64,000 nt of DNA from Phenylobacterium deserti (GCA_943332615.1 CALQQB010000010.1:21635-85634), one strand, 5' to 3'. Counted from the first letter of the stretch, positions 42,798 to 52,094 are shown. Notes: generated from the letters alone by a model not told the origin. Translations and numbers: made by a program.

Positions 42798-43514
42798 ATG
42801 CTTGCCCGGATGCGCCACGTCTTGATCCTCTCCGCCGCCTTGCTGGCAGGCTTCGCCGCCACCGCCCCGGGCCATGCCCAGAGCCCGACCAAGTCAGCGC
42901 AGCCCGCCGCGAAGGCCGCCGAGCCACCGCCGATCGACCAGATGAAGACCTCGGACCAGGTGAAGCGCGAGAGCGTCGAAGGCGCCGCAACCGCCCCGCT
43001 GCGCGACCTGAACGTGGCGCGGACCAAGATCCCGGACATACTGCTGCAGACCCTGGCCGATCCCTACGCCCGGCCGCCGCGCAACTGGAAGTGCCCGCAA
43101 CTCGCCAGCCTGATTCGCCCGCTGGACCAGGCGCTGGGCCCGGACATCGACCTGCTGCCGTTCGGCGACGAGAATCTGATGGATCGCGGCCGGTCCACGG
43201 CGCTCGGCGCCGCCGCCGACCTGGCCTCCGACGCGATCCCGTTCCGCGGCTGGGTCCGCCGGCTCTCCGGCGCCGAGGCGCATGACAAGCTGGTGCAGTC
43301 GGCGATCATCGCCGGCAATGTGCGACGCGGCTACCTGAAGGGACTGGGCGAGGCCCGCGGCTGCATGCCCCCCGCCACGCCGAGCCATGAACGCGCCGGC
43401 GCGCCGCCCGTCGTCGAGCAGCGCAAAGGACCTATGCCGCGGTTTCCGACCCGGACCGTGCCTGCCGCCTCGCAATCTCGTCCCGGAACGCCTGCGCCCG
43501 CCCCTCGGAGATAG
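42798..43514 (+). CDS. Exported protein of unknown function
   Basis: 238 residues from ATG 42798 with a GTGGGG site just before it (ATG 42810 is an alternative). A signal peptide ends [10 protein letters not shown]. The mature part has an alanine/proline-rich start, then a globular segment with [38 protein letters not shown] and [12 protein letters not shown]; the two cysteines may pair. A disordered proline-rich tail overlaps the 3' end of tgt on the opposite strand by 83 bp. The pattern is that of a conserved hypothetical protein; no function can be assigned. Confidence 0.75.
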   Translation: MLARMRHVLILSAALLAGFAATAPGHAQSPTKSAQPAAKAAEPPPIDQMKTSDQVKRESVEGAATAPLRDLNVARTKIPDILLQTLADPYARPPRNWKCPQLASLIRPLDQALGPDIDLLPFGDENLMDRGRSTALGAAADLASDAIPFRGWVRRLSGAEAHDKLVQSAIIAGNVRRGYLKGLGEARGCMPPATPSHERAGAPPVVEQRKGPMPRFPTRTVPAASQSRPGTPAPAPRR

Positions 43515-44565
43515 CCGCCCGCAGTTCCGCCATCAGGGCCTGGAAGAAGGCCAGGTTGTGCCAGCTAAGCAGCACCTGCCCGAGGATCTCGCTCGATTTT
43601 ACCAGGTGGTGCAGGTAGGCCTTCGAATAGTCGCGGCTTGCCGGCACATCGCTGGCGGGGTCCAGCGGCGTGTCGTCGTCGGCGAAACGGGCGTTCTTGA
43701 GGTTCACCGACCCGTCCCAGGTCCAGGCCTGGCCGTGTCGACCCGAGCGGGTCGGCAGCACGCAGTCGAACATGTCCACCCCGCGCAGCACCGCCTCGAC
43801 GATGTCAATCGGCTTGCCAACCCCCATCAGGTAACGCGGGCGGTCCTCCGGCAGCATGGCGGGGGCGAAGTCCAGCACCTCGACCATGGCCGCGTGCCCC
43901 TCGCCCACCGCCAGCCCGCCCAGGGCGTAGCCGTCGAAGCCGATCTCCATCAGCCGCTCGGCCGATTCCCGGCGCAGCCCCTCCGACAGGCCGCCCTGCT
44001 GGATGCCGAACAACGCTTGATCATTTCGTTCGCCGAACGCGTTCTTGGATCGTTGGCCCCAGCGCGCCGAGCGCCGCATCGCCTCGGCGGTGCGATCCTC
44101 GCTGGCCGGCAGGGCTACCAGTTCATCCAATTGCATCACGATATCGGAGCCCAGGAGATCGGCCTGGATCTCCATCGACCGTTCCGGGCTCAGCACATGG
44201 CGGCTGCCGTCGATGTGGCTCTGGAAGGTGACGCACTCCTCGGTAACCTTGGCGATCTTCGACAGCGACATCACCTGGAAGCCGCCGCTGTCGGTCAGGA
44301 TCGGCTTCTCCCAGCGCATGAACCGGTGCAGCCCGCCCAGCCGATGCACGCGCTCGGCGGTGGGCCGCAGCATCAGGTGGTAGGTGTTACCCAGCAGGAT
44401 GTCGGCCCCGGTGGCGGCCACCTGGTCGACGGTCAGCGCCTTGACGGTGCCCGCCGTGCCGACCGGCATGAAGGCCGGCGTGCGGATGTCGCCGCGCGGC
44501 GTTTCCAGCACGCCGGTTCGCGCCTTGCCGTCGGTGGCGTCGATGCGGAACGGGAAGGCGCCCAT
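43432..44565 (-). CDS. tgt: tRNA-guanine transglycosylase lacking the usual zinc cysteines
   Basis: 377 residues from ATG 44565, which overlaps the queA stop as TGATG. Catalytic elements are present: [12 protein letters not shown] (catalytic Asp), [21 protein letters not shown] and [16 protein letters not shown] swaps guanine 34 for preQ1 in tRNAs with GUN anticodons. In E. coli a structural zinc is held by three cysteines in the stretch PECDCYTCR; here the same place reads PASDVPASR, so all three are missing, although the following histidine (WHNLAFF) remains. The enzyme may fold without zinc. It follows queA, giving the queuosine pathway order queA-tgt. Confidence 0.92.
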   Translation of the reverse strand: MGAFPFRIDATDGKARTGVLETPRGDIRTPAFMPVGTAGTVKALTVDQVAATGADILLGNTYHLMLRPTAERVHRLGGLHRFMRWEKPILTDSGGFQVMSLSKIAKVTEECVTFQSHIDGSRHVLSPERSMEIQADLLGSDIVMQLDELVALPASEDRTAEAMRRSARWGQRSKNAFGERNDQALFGIQQGGLSEGLRRESAERLMEIGFDGYALGGLAVGEGHAAMVEVLDFAPAMLPEDRPRYLMGVGKPIDIVEAVLRGVDMFDCVLPTRSGRHGQAWTWDGSVNLKNARFADDDTPLDPASDVPASRDYSKAYLHHLVKSSEILGQVLLSWHNLAFFQALMAELRAAISEGRAQAFRDEIARRQARSGSETAA

Positions 44566-45641
44566 CAGGCGGCCCGCCACAGCAGGCTGGCGTCGCCGTA
44601 GGAGTAGAAGCGATAGCCGGTCTCGATGGCGTGGGCATAGGCGGTCCGCATCACCGGCAAGCCGGCAAACGCCGAGACCAGCATGAACAGGGTCGACTTC
44701 GGCAGGTGGAAGTTGGTCATCAGCCCGTCCACGGCGCGGAAGCGGTAGCCGGGCGTGATGAAGATCGCCGTCTCGGCCGAGAAGGGCCGCACCCGCCCGT
44801 CCTCGCCGGCGGCGCTCTCAAGGAGCCGCAATGAGGTGGTGCCGACGCAGACGATCCGGCCGCCGGCCGCGCGTGCGGCGTTCAGGCGCTGGGCGGTGGC
44901 GGCGTCCACCTCGCCCCACTCGGCGTGCATGTGGTGGTTCGCCAGGTCCTCGGTCTTCACCGGCAGGAAGGTGCCCGCGCCCACATGCAGGGTGACCCGC
45001 TCCACCGTCACGCCCATGTCGGCCAGGCGTTCGAGCAGGTCCTGGGTGAAGTGCAGGCCCGCGGTCGGCGCGGCGACCGAGCCGTCTTCCGCAGCATAGA
45101 CCGTTTGGTAGTCAGCGCGATCCTGCGCGTCCACCGGCCGCTTGGCGGCGATGTAGGGTGGCAGTGGCATGACGCCCCGTTCGGCGATGGCCACCACCAG
45201 GTCCGGGCCGGACAGGTCGAAGGCGATGGTCACCTCGCCGCCGTCCCCCTTCGCCTCCACCGTGGCGTCGAGCCTGCCCAGCAGGCAGGCCCGGTCGTCG
45301 GTCTCACCGAACACCAGCCGGTCACCGACCGCGAGCTTCTTCCCCGGACGCATGAAGGCGGTCCAGACATGGCCGGACCGCTGCTGATGCAGCGTCGCCT
45401 CGACGGCGATCCGGCTCTCACCGCGCAGCCGGAACCCCTTCAGGCGGGCCGGGATCACCCGGGTGTCGTTGACCACCAGCACATCACCGGCGCGCAACAG
45501 CCCCGGCAGGTCGCGCACCTGGAGATCACGCAGCGGCGCGCCGGGTTCGACCAGCAGCAGGCGCGCGGAATCTCGCGGGCTGGCGGGCCGCAGCGCGATC
45601 CGGTCGTCCGGCAGGTGGAAATCGAAGTCGGCAAGCGTCAT
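44565..45641 (-). CDS. queA: S-adenosylmethionine:tRNA ribosyltransferase-isomerase
   Basis: 358 residues from ATG 45641 ([20 protein letters not shown]); seven further codons upstream are open but not conserved. Family blocks visible are [45 protein letters not shown] and TSLRLLES. QueA transfers the ribosyl part of S-adenosylmethionine to preQ1 in tRNA, giving epoxyqueuosine. It overlaps tgt by one base and precedes it in transcription, so both queuosine steps are coupled. Confidence 0.95.
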   Translation of the reverse strand: MTLADFDFHLPDDRIALRPASPRDSARLLLVEPGAPLRDLQVRDLPGLLRAGDVLVVNDTRVIPARLKGFRLRGESRIAVEATLHQQRSGHVWTAFMRPGKKLAVGDRLVFGETDDRACLLGRLDATVEAKGDGGEVTIAFDLSGPDLVVAIAERGVMPLPPYIAAKRPVDAQDRADYQTVYAAEDGSVAAPTAGLHFTQDLLERLADMGVTVERVTLHVGAGTFLPVKTEDLANHHMHAEWGEVDAATAQRLNAARAAGGRIVCVGTTSLRLLESAAGEDGRVRPFSAETAIFITPGYRFRAVDGLMTNFHLPKSTLFMLVSAFAGLPVMRTAYAHAIETGYRFYSYGDASLLWRAA

Positions 45642-45694
45642 GAAGGGCGAGGTGAAACACATGCGGGGCCGCCCGCGTCAAGCTTGGGGGTCAT

Positions 45695-46636
45695 GTGGCG
45701 CGGGTCGTGAACGGGGTCACCCTGGTGCTGTCCGTGCTGGTCCTGGCCGCAGCCCTCGCCGCGGTGGTGGCGTTGTTCGGCGACCGTGACGCGCGGTTCG
45801 ACCTGCTGTCGCACTTCGCCCTCGTCTACGGCGCGGTAGGACTGGGCGGCTTGGCCTGGGCGTTGGCGGCGCGGCGGGGTCCGATGGTGGCGGCCTCGGT
45901 GCTGGCGCTGCTGGCGAGCGGCGCCTTGATCCGCCCGGAGTTCGTACGGGAAGCAGGTCCGACCGCGCCCGCCACCGCGACAGGGCAGATCAAGGTCATC
46001 CAGATCAACGCCCTGCGCGATAACGCCGACATCGGCCGCATCGCCGACTGGCTGATCGCCCAGCATCCGGACATCGTCACCGTGACGGAGGCCCGCCACG
46101 ACCTGCGGGATCTGCTGATCAGGCGGACCGGCTGGAAGACCGCCGGGTCGCACGGCGACCTGATGATCCTTACTCCGGCTCAGTACGTGACGATGAACCG
46201 ACCGACTGTGTCGCCGCGGTCAAAGCTTAGCTTCGTCAACGCCACCTACGCCCACTCTGGCGGCCCGATGGAGTTGGTGACCACCCACCTGGCCTGGCCA
46301 ACCGCGCCGCCGGTCGCCCGCCAGCACCGGGAGTTGGCCAGCTTGGTCGCCCGCCTGCCGCGCGAACGGATGATACTGACCGGCGACTTCAACGCCACGC
46401 CCTGGTCGAAGGGGCTTCAGAACCTCGATCGCGGCCTCGGCCTCACCCGCCGCGATCGCGACGTGCCCACCTATCCGGCGCAGGTGCTGGGCCGCGCATG
46501 GCCCCTGCCCTTCCTGCCGATCGACCACGTCTATGCCGGCCCCGGCTGGGCTACGGTGAAGGTCGAGCGCGGCCCCTGGCTGGGCTCGGACCACTATCCG
46601 CTGATCGTCACCCTGGCGCCGGCCGCGACACCCTGA
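45695..46636 (+). CDS. Membrane-anchored endonuclease/exonuclease/phosphatase-fold protein
   Basis: 313 residues from GTG 45695. Three hydrophobic helices at about 5-25, 38-58 and 62-80 are followed by an EEP domain: KVIQINALRDNAD, VTVTEA (metal glutamate), TTHLAWP, ILTGDFNATPWS (catalytic D-x-N) and PIDHVY...GSDHYPLI with the terminal catalytic histidine. The layout, membrane helices then an extracytoplasmic EEP domain, is common in alphaproteobacteria; substrates are unknown and could be phospholipid, sugar phosphate or DNA. It is divergent from queA and convergent with the cyclophilin genes. Confidence 0.85.
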   Translation: MARVVNGVTLVLSVLVLAAALAAVVALFGDRDARFDLLSHFALVYGAVGLGGLAWALAARRGPMVAASVLALLASGALIRPEFVREAGPTAPATATGQIKVIQINALRDNADIGRIADWLIAQHPDIVTVTEARHDLRDLLIRRTGWKTAGSHGDLMILTPAQYVTMNRPTVSPRSKLSFVNATYAHSGGPMELVTTHLAWPTAPPVARQHRELASLVARLPRERMILTGDFNATPWSKGLQNLDRGLGLTRRDRDVPTYPAQVLGRAWPLPFLPIDHVYAGPGWATVKVERGPWLGSDHYPLIVTLAPAATP

Positions 46637-46645
46637 CCTCGCGGG

Positions 46646-47113
46646 TCACAGGTCGGCGGCGACCTTCATCGAGACGATCTTGCCGGGACTGCGCGGCGGC
46701 TCGCCAACCGGCAGGGCGTGCACATGGTCCATGCCGTCGGTCACCTCGCCCCAGACCGTGTACTGGCCGTCGAGGAACTTGGCGTCGGCGTTGCAGATGA
46801 AGAACTGGCTGTTGGCCGAGTTCGGGCTGGCGCTGCGGGCCATGGAGCAGACGCCCTCGAGGTGCGGCGTCTTGGAGAATTCCGCCGGCAGGTCCGGCTT
46901 CTTGGAGCCGCCCATGCCGCTGCCGGTCGGATCGCCGCCCTGGGCCATGAAGCCCGGGATCACCCGGTGGAAGACGACGCCGTCGTAGAAGCCCTCGCGC
47001 GCCAGTTCCTTGATGCGTTCCACGTGCTTCGGCGCCAGGTCGGGGCGCAGCTTGATCGTCACCGGGCCGCCCGCGAGCGTCAGGATCAGGGTGTTTTCGG
47101 CGTCTTCCATCAC
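46646..47113 (-). CDS. Cytoplasmic peptidyl-prolyl cis-trans isomerase, cyclophilin type
   Basis: 155 residues with the cyclophilin blocks FHRVIPGFMAQGGDPTGSGMGG, here with the catalytic arginine, then NSANSQFFICNADAKFLDGQ and YTVWGEVTDGMDHV. No signal peptide, so cytoplasmic. It speeds cis-trans isomerisation of prolyl bonds in folding proteins. ATG at 47113 overlaps the stop of the exported cyclophilin gene upstream; the pair lies in the conserved coaD-ppi-ppi-queA-tgt neighbourhood. Confidence 0.93.
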   Translation of the reverse strand: MMEDAENTLILTLAGGPVTIKLRPDLAPKHVERIKELAREGFYDGVVFHRVIPGFMAQGGDPTGSGMGGSKKPDLPAEFSKTPHLEGVCSMARSASPNSANSQFFICNADAKFLDGQYTVWGEVTDGMDHVHALPVGEPPRSPGKIVSMKVAADL

Positions 47114-47991
47114 TTCACCTCGACTGGAATGTTCACATCACAGGCCGTGAAACTGGTCCCGCCGGCGACTTGCGCCCGGGCGACCTCGGCCTTGAACCAT
47201 TTGCCGGCCGGATCGATCACGCGGATCTTCGGCCGATCCTTCTCCGGCATGTCGCTGAGCACCCGCAGGGTCAGCATCTTGTCCTGCGGATCCTCGACCG
47301 GTTCGCCGGTCTTGATCTGGGTCACGGCGCCCTGCCCCGAAATCACCCGGCCCCAGGCGGTGTACTTCCGCTCCAGAGCCGGAAAGCTGGCGCGCATCAG
47401 GAAGAACTGGCTGTTGGCGGAGTTCTCCGCCTCGCCCCGCGCCGCGCCGGCGACGCCCGGGCAATAGAAGGCAAAGCCGCTGACCTTGCCGTCCTTGGTC
47501 ATGGGGGCGAGCATCATCGACTGGGTCGCCACCGGCAGTGACTTGATGAAGCCCACCTCTGCGACGCTCTGATCGACGGCCAGGGTGAAGGCGGTGTCGG
47601 GCCCGCGGCGGAACAGGAACTCGGCCTTCACGTCCGGCTTGGTGGAGCCGCCGGTGCCGCGGTTCTCCGGGTCGCCGGTCTGATCCATGAAGTCCTCGAT
47701 GACCCGGAAGAAGGTCTGGCCGTCGAAGAAGTGCTCCAGCGCCAGTTCGCGCATCCGGTCGGTGAAGATCGGCGCCACCTCGGGAACCATCTCCACGATG
47801 ATCCGGCCCTTGTTGGTGTCGATCACCAGCACGTCGTCAGGATTGGGCGTGCGCCAGTCGGCGGCTAAGGGGCCTGAAGGTTTGGCCGGCGTGGCGGCGG
47901 CCGGCTTGGCGGCTGGAGGCTTGGGCGCGGCGATAGCCGAGGCCGACAGGGCCGCGACCGCGGCGGCGAGGAACAGGGGCGTCATCTTCAT
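47110..47991 (-). CDS. Exported peptidyl-prolyl cis-trans isomerase, cyclophilin type
   Basis: 293 residues from ATG 47991 (an upstream in-frame start adds seven residues without improving the leader). A signal peptide ends SASAIAAP, followed by a proline/alanine-rich linker and a cyclophilin domain with TFFRVIEDFMDQTGDPENRGTGG and NSANSQFFLMRA, then a C-terminal extension of about 60 residues ending in a cysteine-containing strand. Expected in the periplasm as a folding helper. It is 41 bp downstream of coaD and overlaps the cytoplasmic paralogue by 4 bp. Confidence 0.9.
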   Translation of the reverse strand: MKMTPLFLAAAVAALSASAIAAPKPPAAKPAAATPAKPSGPLAADWRTPNPDDVLVIDTNKGRIIVEMVPEVAPIFTDRMRELALEHFFDGQTFFRVIEDFMDQTGDPENRGTGGSTKPDVKAEFLFRRGPDTAFTLAVDQSVAEVGFIKSLPVATQSMMLAPMTKDGKVSGFAFYCPGVAGAARGEAENSANSQFFLMRASFPALERKYTAWGRVISGQGAVTQIKTGEPVEDPQDKMLTLRVLSDMPEKDRPKIRVIDPAGKWFKAEVARAQVAGGTSFTACDVNIPVEVK

Positions 47992-48032
47992 GCGCCCCTC
48001 TCCTAGCCGCACCGACCCGAGCTTGCCAGCCC

Positions 48033-48527
48033 TCAGGCGCGGCCGAGCTTGGCCAGCAGCCGATCCCGGACCGAGGGGCTGACGAAGTTGTCCACCTCGC
48101 CACCCAGCATGGCGATCTCCTTCACCAGCTTCGAGGCGATCGCCAGATGACGCGGATCGGCCATGAAGAAGACTGTCTCGATCTCACGGTCCAACTGCTG
48201 GTTCATGGCCGTCATCTGGAACTCGAACTCGAAGTCCGAGATCCGCCGCAGGCCGCGCACGATCACCGAAGCCCCGATGCTGCGGGCGAAGTGCATGGTC
48301 AGGCCCTCATAGGGCTGGACGAGGACTTCCGCACGGCTGCGCAGGGGGGCAATGGCTTCCTCGACGATCGCCACCCGCTCATCGAGCGAGAACAGCGGCC
48401 CCTTGCCGACATTGATCGCGACCCCGATCACCAGCCGGTCCACCAGCTTGACGGCCCGACCCATGATGTCGATGTGGCCATTGTGGATCGGGTCGAATGT
48501 GCCCGGATAGAACCCGACGCGATGCAT
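48033..48527 (-). CDS. coaD: Phosphopantetheine adenylyltransferase
   Basis: 164 residues, the normal length. The nucleotidyltransferase motif GFYPGTFDPIHNGHIDI (T/HxGH) is at the N terminus, with ANVGK-like VAINVGKGPLFS, RGLRRISDFEFEFQM and the C-terminal SKLVKEIAMLGGEV. CoaD makes dephospho-CoA from 4'-phosphopantetheine and ATP, the fourth step of CoA synthesis. In many alphaproteobacteria gyrA is directly upstream; here a 5.4-kb insert separates them. Confidence 0.95.
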   Translation of the reverse strand: MHRVGFYPGTFDPIHNGHIDIMGRAVKLVDRLVIGVAINVGKGPLFSLDERVAIVEEAIAPLRSRAEVLVQPYEGLTMHFARSIGASVIVRGLRRISDFEFEFQMTAMNQQLDREIETVFFMADPRHLAIASKLVKEIAMLGGEVDNFVSPSVRDRLLAKLGRA

Positions 48528-48640
48528 GCTCTAGGGATCCCCAAACACAACCTCTCGCCCTTTCGCCGCCGGCCGCGCCGCTGGCAAGGGGAAATCGTCG
48601 TCGCGCAAATTCAGGCGCCGCAGGCGAAGAGACGGGAACG

Positions 48641-48665
48641 ACGGATTTCACGGATTTCCACGGAT
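48641..48665. repeat. Short tandem repeat ACGGATTTC
   Basis: Units ACGGATTTC, ACGGATTTCC and ACGGAT follow each other. Comparable short degenerate tandem repeats occur in intergenic DNA of many bacteria; their role is unknown. Confidence 0.6.
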
Positions 48666-48915
48666 GGCGCCGGAGGGCTTGTGACCGCCCCTGAAGCCGG
48701 AGTTCCGGGCCCGACGCGACGCGCTTCCCGTGGCGTGAGGGGCGCCCTCGGGCCGTGGGCCGAAGGCGGCGGCAGGCACGATCCTATCGGCTTAGGGCCG
48801 CCGGAACCGGAAGGCGATAGGTCGCCAAAGCCTCCACCCAATGATCAAGACATGGGACAAGCTATGCGCGAGCGCGCGAGGAGGCTTGAATTCACTTGAC
48901 AAAGAGCGCCGAATA

Positions 48916-48930
48916 GTTCTTGGTTTGTTC
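48916..48930 (-). promoter_or_regulatory. LexA-type SOS box (GTTC-N7-GTTC)
   Basis: GTTCTTGGTTTGTTC matches exactly the alphaproteobacterial LexA consensus GTTC-N7-GTTC (GAAC-N7-GAAC on the minus strand). On the minus strand it sits between a TTGATG -35-like and an ACTATT -10-like element spaced 17 bp, the place where LexA would block RNA polymerase. A TTGACA lies at 48896-48901 on the plus strand without a good -10. No recognised SOS gene follows on either side. Confidence 0.55.
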
Positions 48931-49050
48931 CTATCATCAACAGGGGACTGAGGCAAGGATTTTGAGCTTAGCGGGCCGTCATCGCGGCCGGACGCCCGCA
49001 GGCTGGCGACGTGTCACCCCGACCCCGCGCGCCGCGAGCGCCCTGTTTTA

Positions 49051-49105
49051 ACGCCAAGACCGCCAAGACTGCCAAGACCGGCAAGGACACCCGGATCGCC
49101 AAGGC
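49051..49105. repeat. Degenerate tandem repeat of GCCAAGAC units
   Basis: Successive units CGCCAAGAC, CGCCAAGAC-like, TGCCAAGAC, CGGCAAGGAC and GCCAAGGC about 9-10 bases long. It begins just after a TTTTAA and ends about 150 bp before the TonB receptor start. No coding function is seen. Confidence 0.6.
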
Positions 49106-49252
49106 GCCGTGATCGGCCTAGGCGCCCCGCCGTTTGCCTGAAAGCACTTTTGAAGGCGCAATTGAACAATTTCCGGCTCGAATGCGCCGCCTTGTAGCCT
49201 GCCGCGAAATGATACTGGGCGGGTCATCCTCCAGTTTCTGAGTAAAGCTACA

Positions 49253-51532
49253 ATGATCTTAAGTCGCATCCACCTATTCGGCGTCTCAACCACCGCTCTC
49301 ATTGTAGCATTGGCGGCCGCCAACGTCGCCCAAGCGCAAGGCGCCCCGGCGTCCTCGCGAACCGAACTGCCGGAGCTTGTCGTCACCGCCCAGAAGCGCG
49401 CCGAAAACGTGCAGGTTGTTCCCGCTTCAGTCACCGCAGAGCGTGGCGAAGTGCTTCAGGCGCGTAACCAGGCGCAGCTTTCCGACTACGCAATCAATGT
49501 TCCGGGCTTGAATGTCGCCAACCTCGGCAAGGCTGGCCTGTCAGCCCTAAATCTGCGCGGCATCGCATCGGTCAGCACGGGCGCCTCGGTGGCGGCCTAT
49601 GTCGATGAAACGCCAATCGGATCCAGCGGCCTGTTCAACTATGGCGCCAACACGATCCTGGATCTGCTGCCCTACGACTTGGAGCGACTGGAGGTCCTTC
49701 GCGGTCCTCAGGGCACGCTTTATGGGGCTGGCGCGCTGGGCGGTCTCGTCAAATATGTGCTCAAGCCAGCTGATGTCAGCGGCTTCTCTGCGAGCGTCGG
49801 CGCTGACGCCGAAGCCACCGAAGGCTCGGGCTCCATAGGGCACACGGTGCGGGGCGTCGTAAATGTGCCGCTGATCTCCGAGCAACTGGCGGTGCGCCTG
49901 AGCGCGTATGACCGTGAGCAACCCGGTTATATCAATAATGTCTGGCCCGGCGCGGTCGACAAGGACGTCAATTCGGAACACCAGCGCGGCGGCCGTCTGG
50001 CCGTATTCTGGCAGGCCTCGCCGAAGCTAACGGTCAAGGGCGACATCTATCGCACAGAGATCGACGCTGATGACGGCGGCGTGGTGTCCTATGCGGGCCT
50101 CACGTCGGTGGCGGCCGGCGGTGCGCGGATCGTCAAGCTTTCCCGACCCTATGGAAAGCTGACCGAGAACCACGCCTATCCGCAGCAGTTGAAGAAAGAC
50201 ATCACGCTCTACGCCGCCACGTTGAACTGGGATGCCGATATCGCCCTCGTGACCTCGGCCACCAGCTATACTGAACAGCGCGTCAAGATCTCCGCCGACC
50301 AGAGCCTCGCCGTGCGCCCGTTCGGGTTCCTGTTCGGCGTGCCGAACGCCATGGCGCGTTCGGACACCAGCATCAGCCTCGACAAGTTCACCCAGGAAAT
50401 CCGGGTCGCCTCGCCGGCTACCTCAGCGCCCCTGCAATGGACCCTGGGCGCCTTCTTCACGGACGAGCAATCGCAGCAGGGCGACCCGACCCGCGGTGAC
50501 GGGGTTCGGCTCTATCGACCCGATTTCACGCTCGCGCCGGGTCTCAATCCGTTCCTGACAACCGCGCTGGCGACCAAATACAAGGAGTATGCAGCGTTCG
50601 GGGACGTGACCTGGGCCCTCACCGACACTTTCGACGTTTCGGCCGGTGTACGCTTGGCTCGCAACGAGCAGTCCTGGGTACAGACCAGCGGCGGCGTCTT
50701 CGCTGGCGCCTCCGCCGGTGTCGTGACCGCTCCAAACAACCACGAGAACGTCACCACCTGGTCCACCTCGGCGCGATATCGCGTGACCCCCGACGTCATG
50801 GTCTATGGGCGGGTCGCCAGCGGCTATCGCCCTGGCGGGCCGAACGCGCCCACGCCGGCGGCGCCACTCAGCGTAAAGTCCGACAGCCTGGTGAACTACG
50901 AGCTGGGTGTGAAGTCGAACTTCCTCGAAGATACAGTGTTGTTCAACGCCACAGTATTCGCGGTCGACTGGAAGGACGTCCAGCTCAACGCTGTCCGGAG
51001 CGGTTTCTCCTATCTGGCGAACGGCGGCGACGCCAAGTCGCACGGCCTGGAACTGACCACCTCCTGGACGCCGGTTCAGGGGCTCGTTCTGGGGGGCAAT
51101 CTTGCCTACACGAAGTCGGAGTTGAAGTCGGTCATCGCTGACTCGAACTTCGTCAAGGGTTACCAGCTCCCCGGCGTCCCGAAGTTCGCCGGGAGCCTCA
51201 ACGCGGACTACGCCTGGTCACCCGTCGAGGGCTGGAACGCGGCGGTTGGCGGCAACTGGCGCTACGTCGACAAGCAATGGCTGACGGGCGTGCAGACGGG
51301 CCCCAGCGCGGCCCCGACCGTGGAAGCCCCCTCATACCAATTGGTCAATCTATACGCATCCGTGGTTCGGAATAACGTTCGGTTCAAGATCTTCGTCAAC
51401 AATTTAACCGATAAAGCCGCACAGCAAGGCGGGATTGCGCTTATAGATCTCGGAAATAACCCTGTTCAAGGTGATGTTTATATTGCAAAACCCAGAACTT
51501 TCGGTGTGGGTTTCGATGTTACATTTCCATAA
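49253..51532 (+). CDS. TonB-dependent outer-membrane receptor
   Basis: 759 residues. Signal peptide ending ANVAQAQG, a TonB-box-like ELVVTAQKR at about 39-47, a plug domain (LRGIASVSTGASVAAYVDETPI, LEVLRGPQGTLYGAGALGG), and a barrel with YELGVKSNFLEDTVLFNATVF and a last strand RTFGVGFDVTF followed by a single proline. It imports a scarce nutrient, often a siderophore, vitamin or aromatic compound, with energy from TonB-ExbBD. The substrate is unknown. The last 150 bases are notably AT-rich compared with the rest of the window, a sign of horizontal origin. It heads a rightward group with a DUF697-like gene and an MFS transporter. Confidence 0.92.
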   Translation: MILSRIHLFGVSTTALIVALAAANVAQAQGAPASSRTELPELVVTAQKRAENVQVVPASVTAERGEVLQARNQAQLSDYAINVPGLNVANLGKAGLSALNLRGIASVSTGASVAAYVDETPIGSSGLFNYGANTILDLLPYDLERLEVLRGPQGTLYGAGALGGLVKYVLKPADVSGFSASVGADAEATEGSGSIGHTVRGVVNVPLISEQLAVRLSAYDREQPGYINNVWPGAVDKDVNSEHQRGGRLAVFWQASPKLTVKGDIYRTEIDADDGGVVSYAGLTSVAAGGARIVKLSRPYGKLTENHAYPQQLKKDITLYAATLNWDADIALVTSATSYTEQRVKISADQSLAVRPFGFLFGVPNAMARSDTSISLDKFTQEIRVASPATSAPLQWTLGAFFTDEQSQQGDPTRGDGVRLYRPDFTLAPGLNPFLTTALATKYKEYAAFGDVTWALTDTFDVSAGVRLARNEQSWVQTSGGVFAGASAGVVTAPNNHENVTTWSTSARYRVTPDVMVYGRVASGYRPGGPNAPTPAAPLSVKSDSLVNYELGVKSNFLEDTVLFNATVFAVDWKDVQLNAVRSGFSYLANGGDAKSHGLELTTSWTPVQGLVLGGNLAYTKSELKSVIADSNFVKGYQLPGVPKFAGSLNADYAWSPVEGWNAAVGGNWRYVDKQWLTGVQTGPSAAPTVEAPSYQLVNLYASVVRNNVRFKIFVNNLTDKAAQQGGIALIDLGNNPVQGDVYIAKPRTFGVGFDVTFP

Positions 51533-51557
51533 ATATTCAAAATCAGTATTTTAAATC

Positions 51558-52094
51558 ATGGATACCAAGACGATTGAAGACACGGAAGTTGAAGTTGAAA
51601 CGGGCGTGACGTCGCAGGCTGATGAGGCCACCAAGGTCATCAACACGCACGTTGTTATGTCGGCGGGCTTCGGTCTGGTCCCGTTCCCGATCATCGATGT
51701 CGTTGCGATCGCCGGCACCCAGTACAAGATGATCGGCGAACTGGCGCGCATCTTCGGTCAGGACGCTTCCCAGGAGCGCATCAGGTTGGCGGCGATCTCG
51801 GTTCTCGGCGGTGGCGTTCCCACGCTGAAAGCCACCGTGCTTAGCTCGCTGGTCAAGGGCGTGCCGGTTGTCGGGACTTTCCTCGGCCTGGCGCTGCTCC
51901 CGGCCATAGCGGGGGTGACCACCGCTGCGCTCGGCCGCGTCTTCGCCCAGCACTTCGAAGCTGGCGGCACCCTGCTGTCGCTGGATGCGAAGGTGATCCG
52001 CGCCCACTTCCAGGCCGAGTTCGAGGCCCTGAAGGAAAAGGCGTCGAAGAAGCCGGCCGCAGCGGTCGACGACGCCGAAGTGGTCGCCGCCTAG
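51558..52094 (+). CDS. DUF697-like membrane-associated protein
   Basis: 178 residues, starting 25 bp after the TonB receptor stop. After an acidic N terminus, the core (about 25-145) has three hydrophobic segments: VVMSAGFGLVPFPIIDVVAI, TQYKMIGELARIFG, and VGTFLGLALLPAIAGVTTAAL. This arrangement is like DUF697 (YcjF-type) domains that often accompany GTPases; no GTPase is near. A charged C-terminal tail follows. It is probably membrane-bound; function unknown. A perfect palindrome lies 8 bp after its stop. Confidence 0.65.
   Translation: MDTKTIEDTEVEVETGVTSQADEATKVINTHVVMSAGFGLVPFPIIDVVAIAGTQYKMIGELARIFGQDASQERIRLAAISVLGGGVPTLKATVLSSLVKGVPVVGTFLGLALLPAIAGVTTAALGRVFAQHFEAGGTLLSLDAKVIRAHFQAEFEALKEKASKKPAAAVDDAEVVAA

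Larger units (their letters stand above)
48528..49252. other. 725-bp region without a convincing gene
   Basis: No frame here has codon use or similarity that supports a gene. The region holds an ACGGATTTC-type tandem repeat (48641-48665), a LexA-type site (48916-48930), and a GCCAAGAC-type tandem repeat (49051-49105). A TTG-started 29-codon frame after a GGCAAGG site near 48960 ends at TTTTAA (about 49050); it lies downstream of the LexA-type site but shows no recognisable feature. Confidence 0.6.

Noticed and set aside
48611..48841. 76-codon leftward frame in the coaD upstream gap
   Set aside because: Proline/arginine-rich with no domain, no good ribosome-binding site and crosses a tandem repeat.
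49051..49105. Possible CRISPR array
   Set aside because: Units of about 9 bases are direct and contiguous without spacers, so it is a simple tandem repeat. No cas genes are present.
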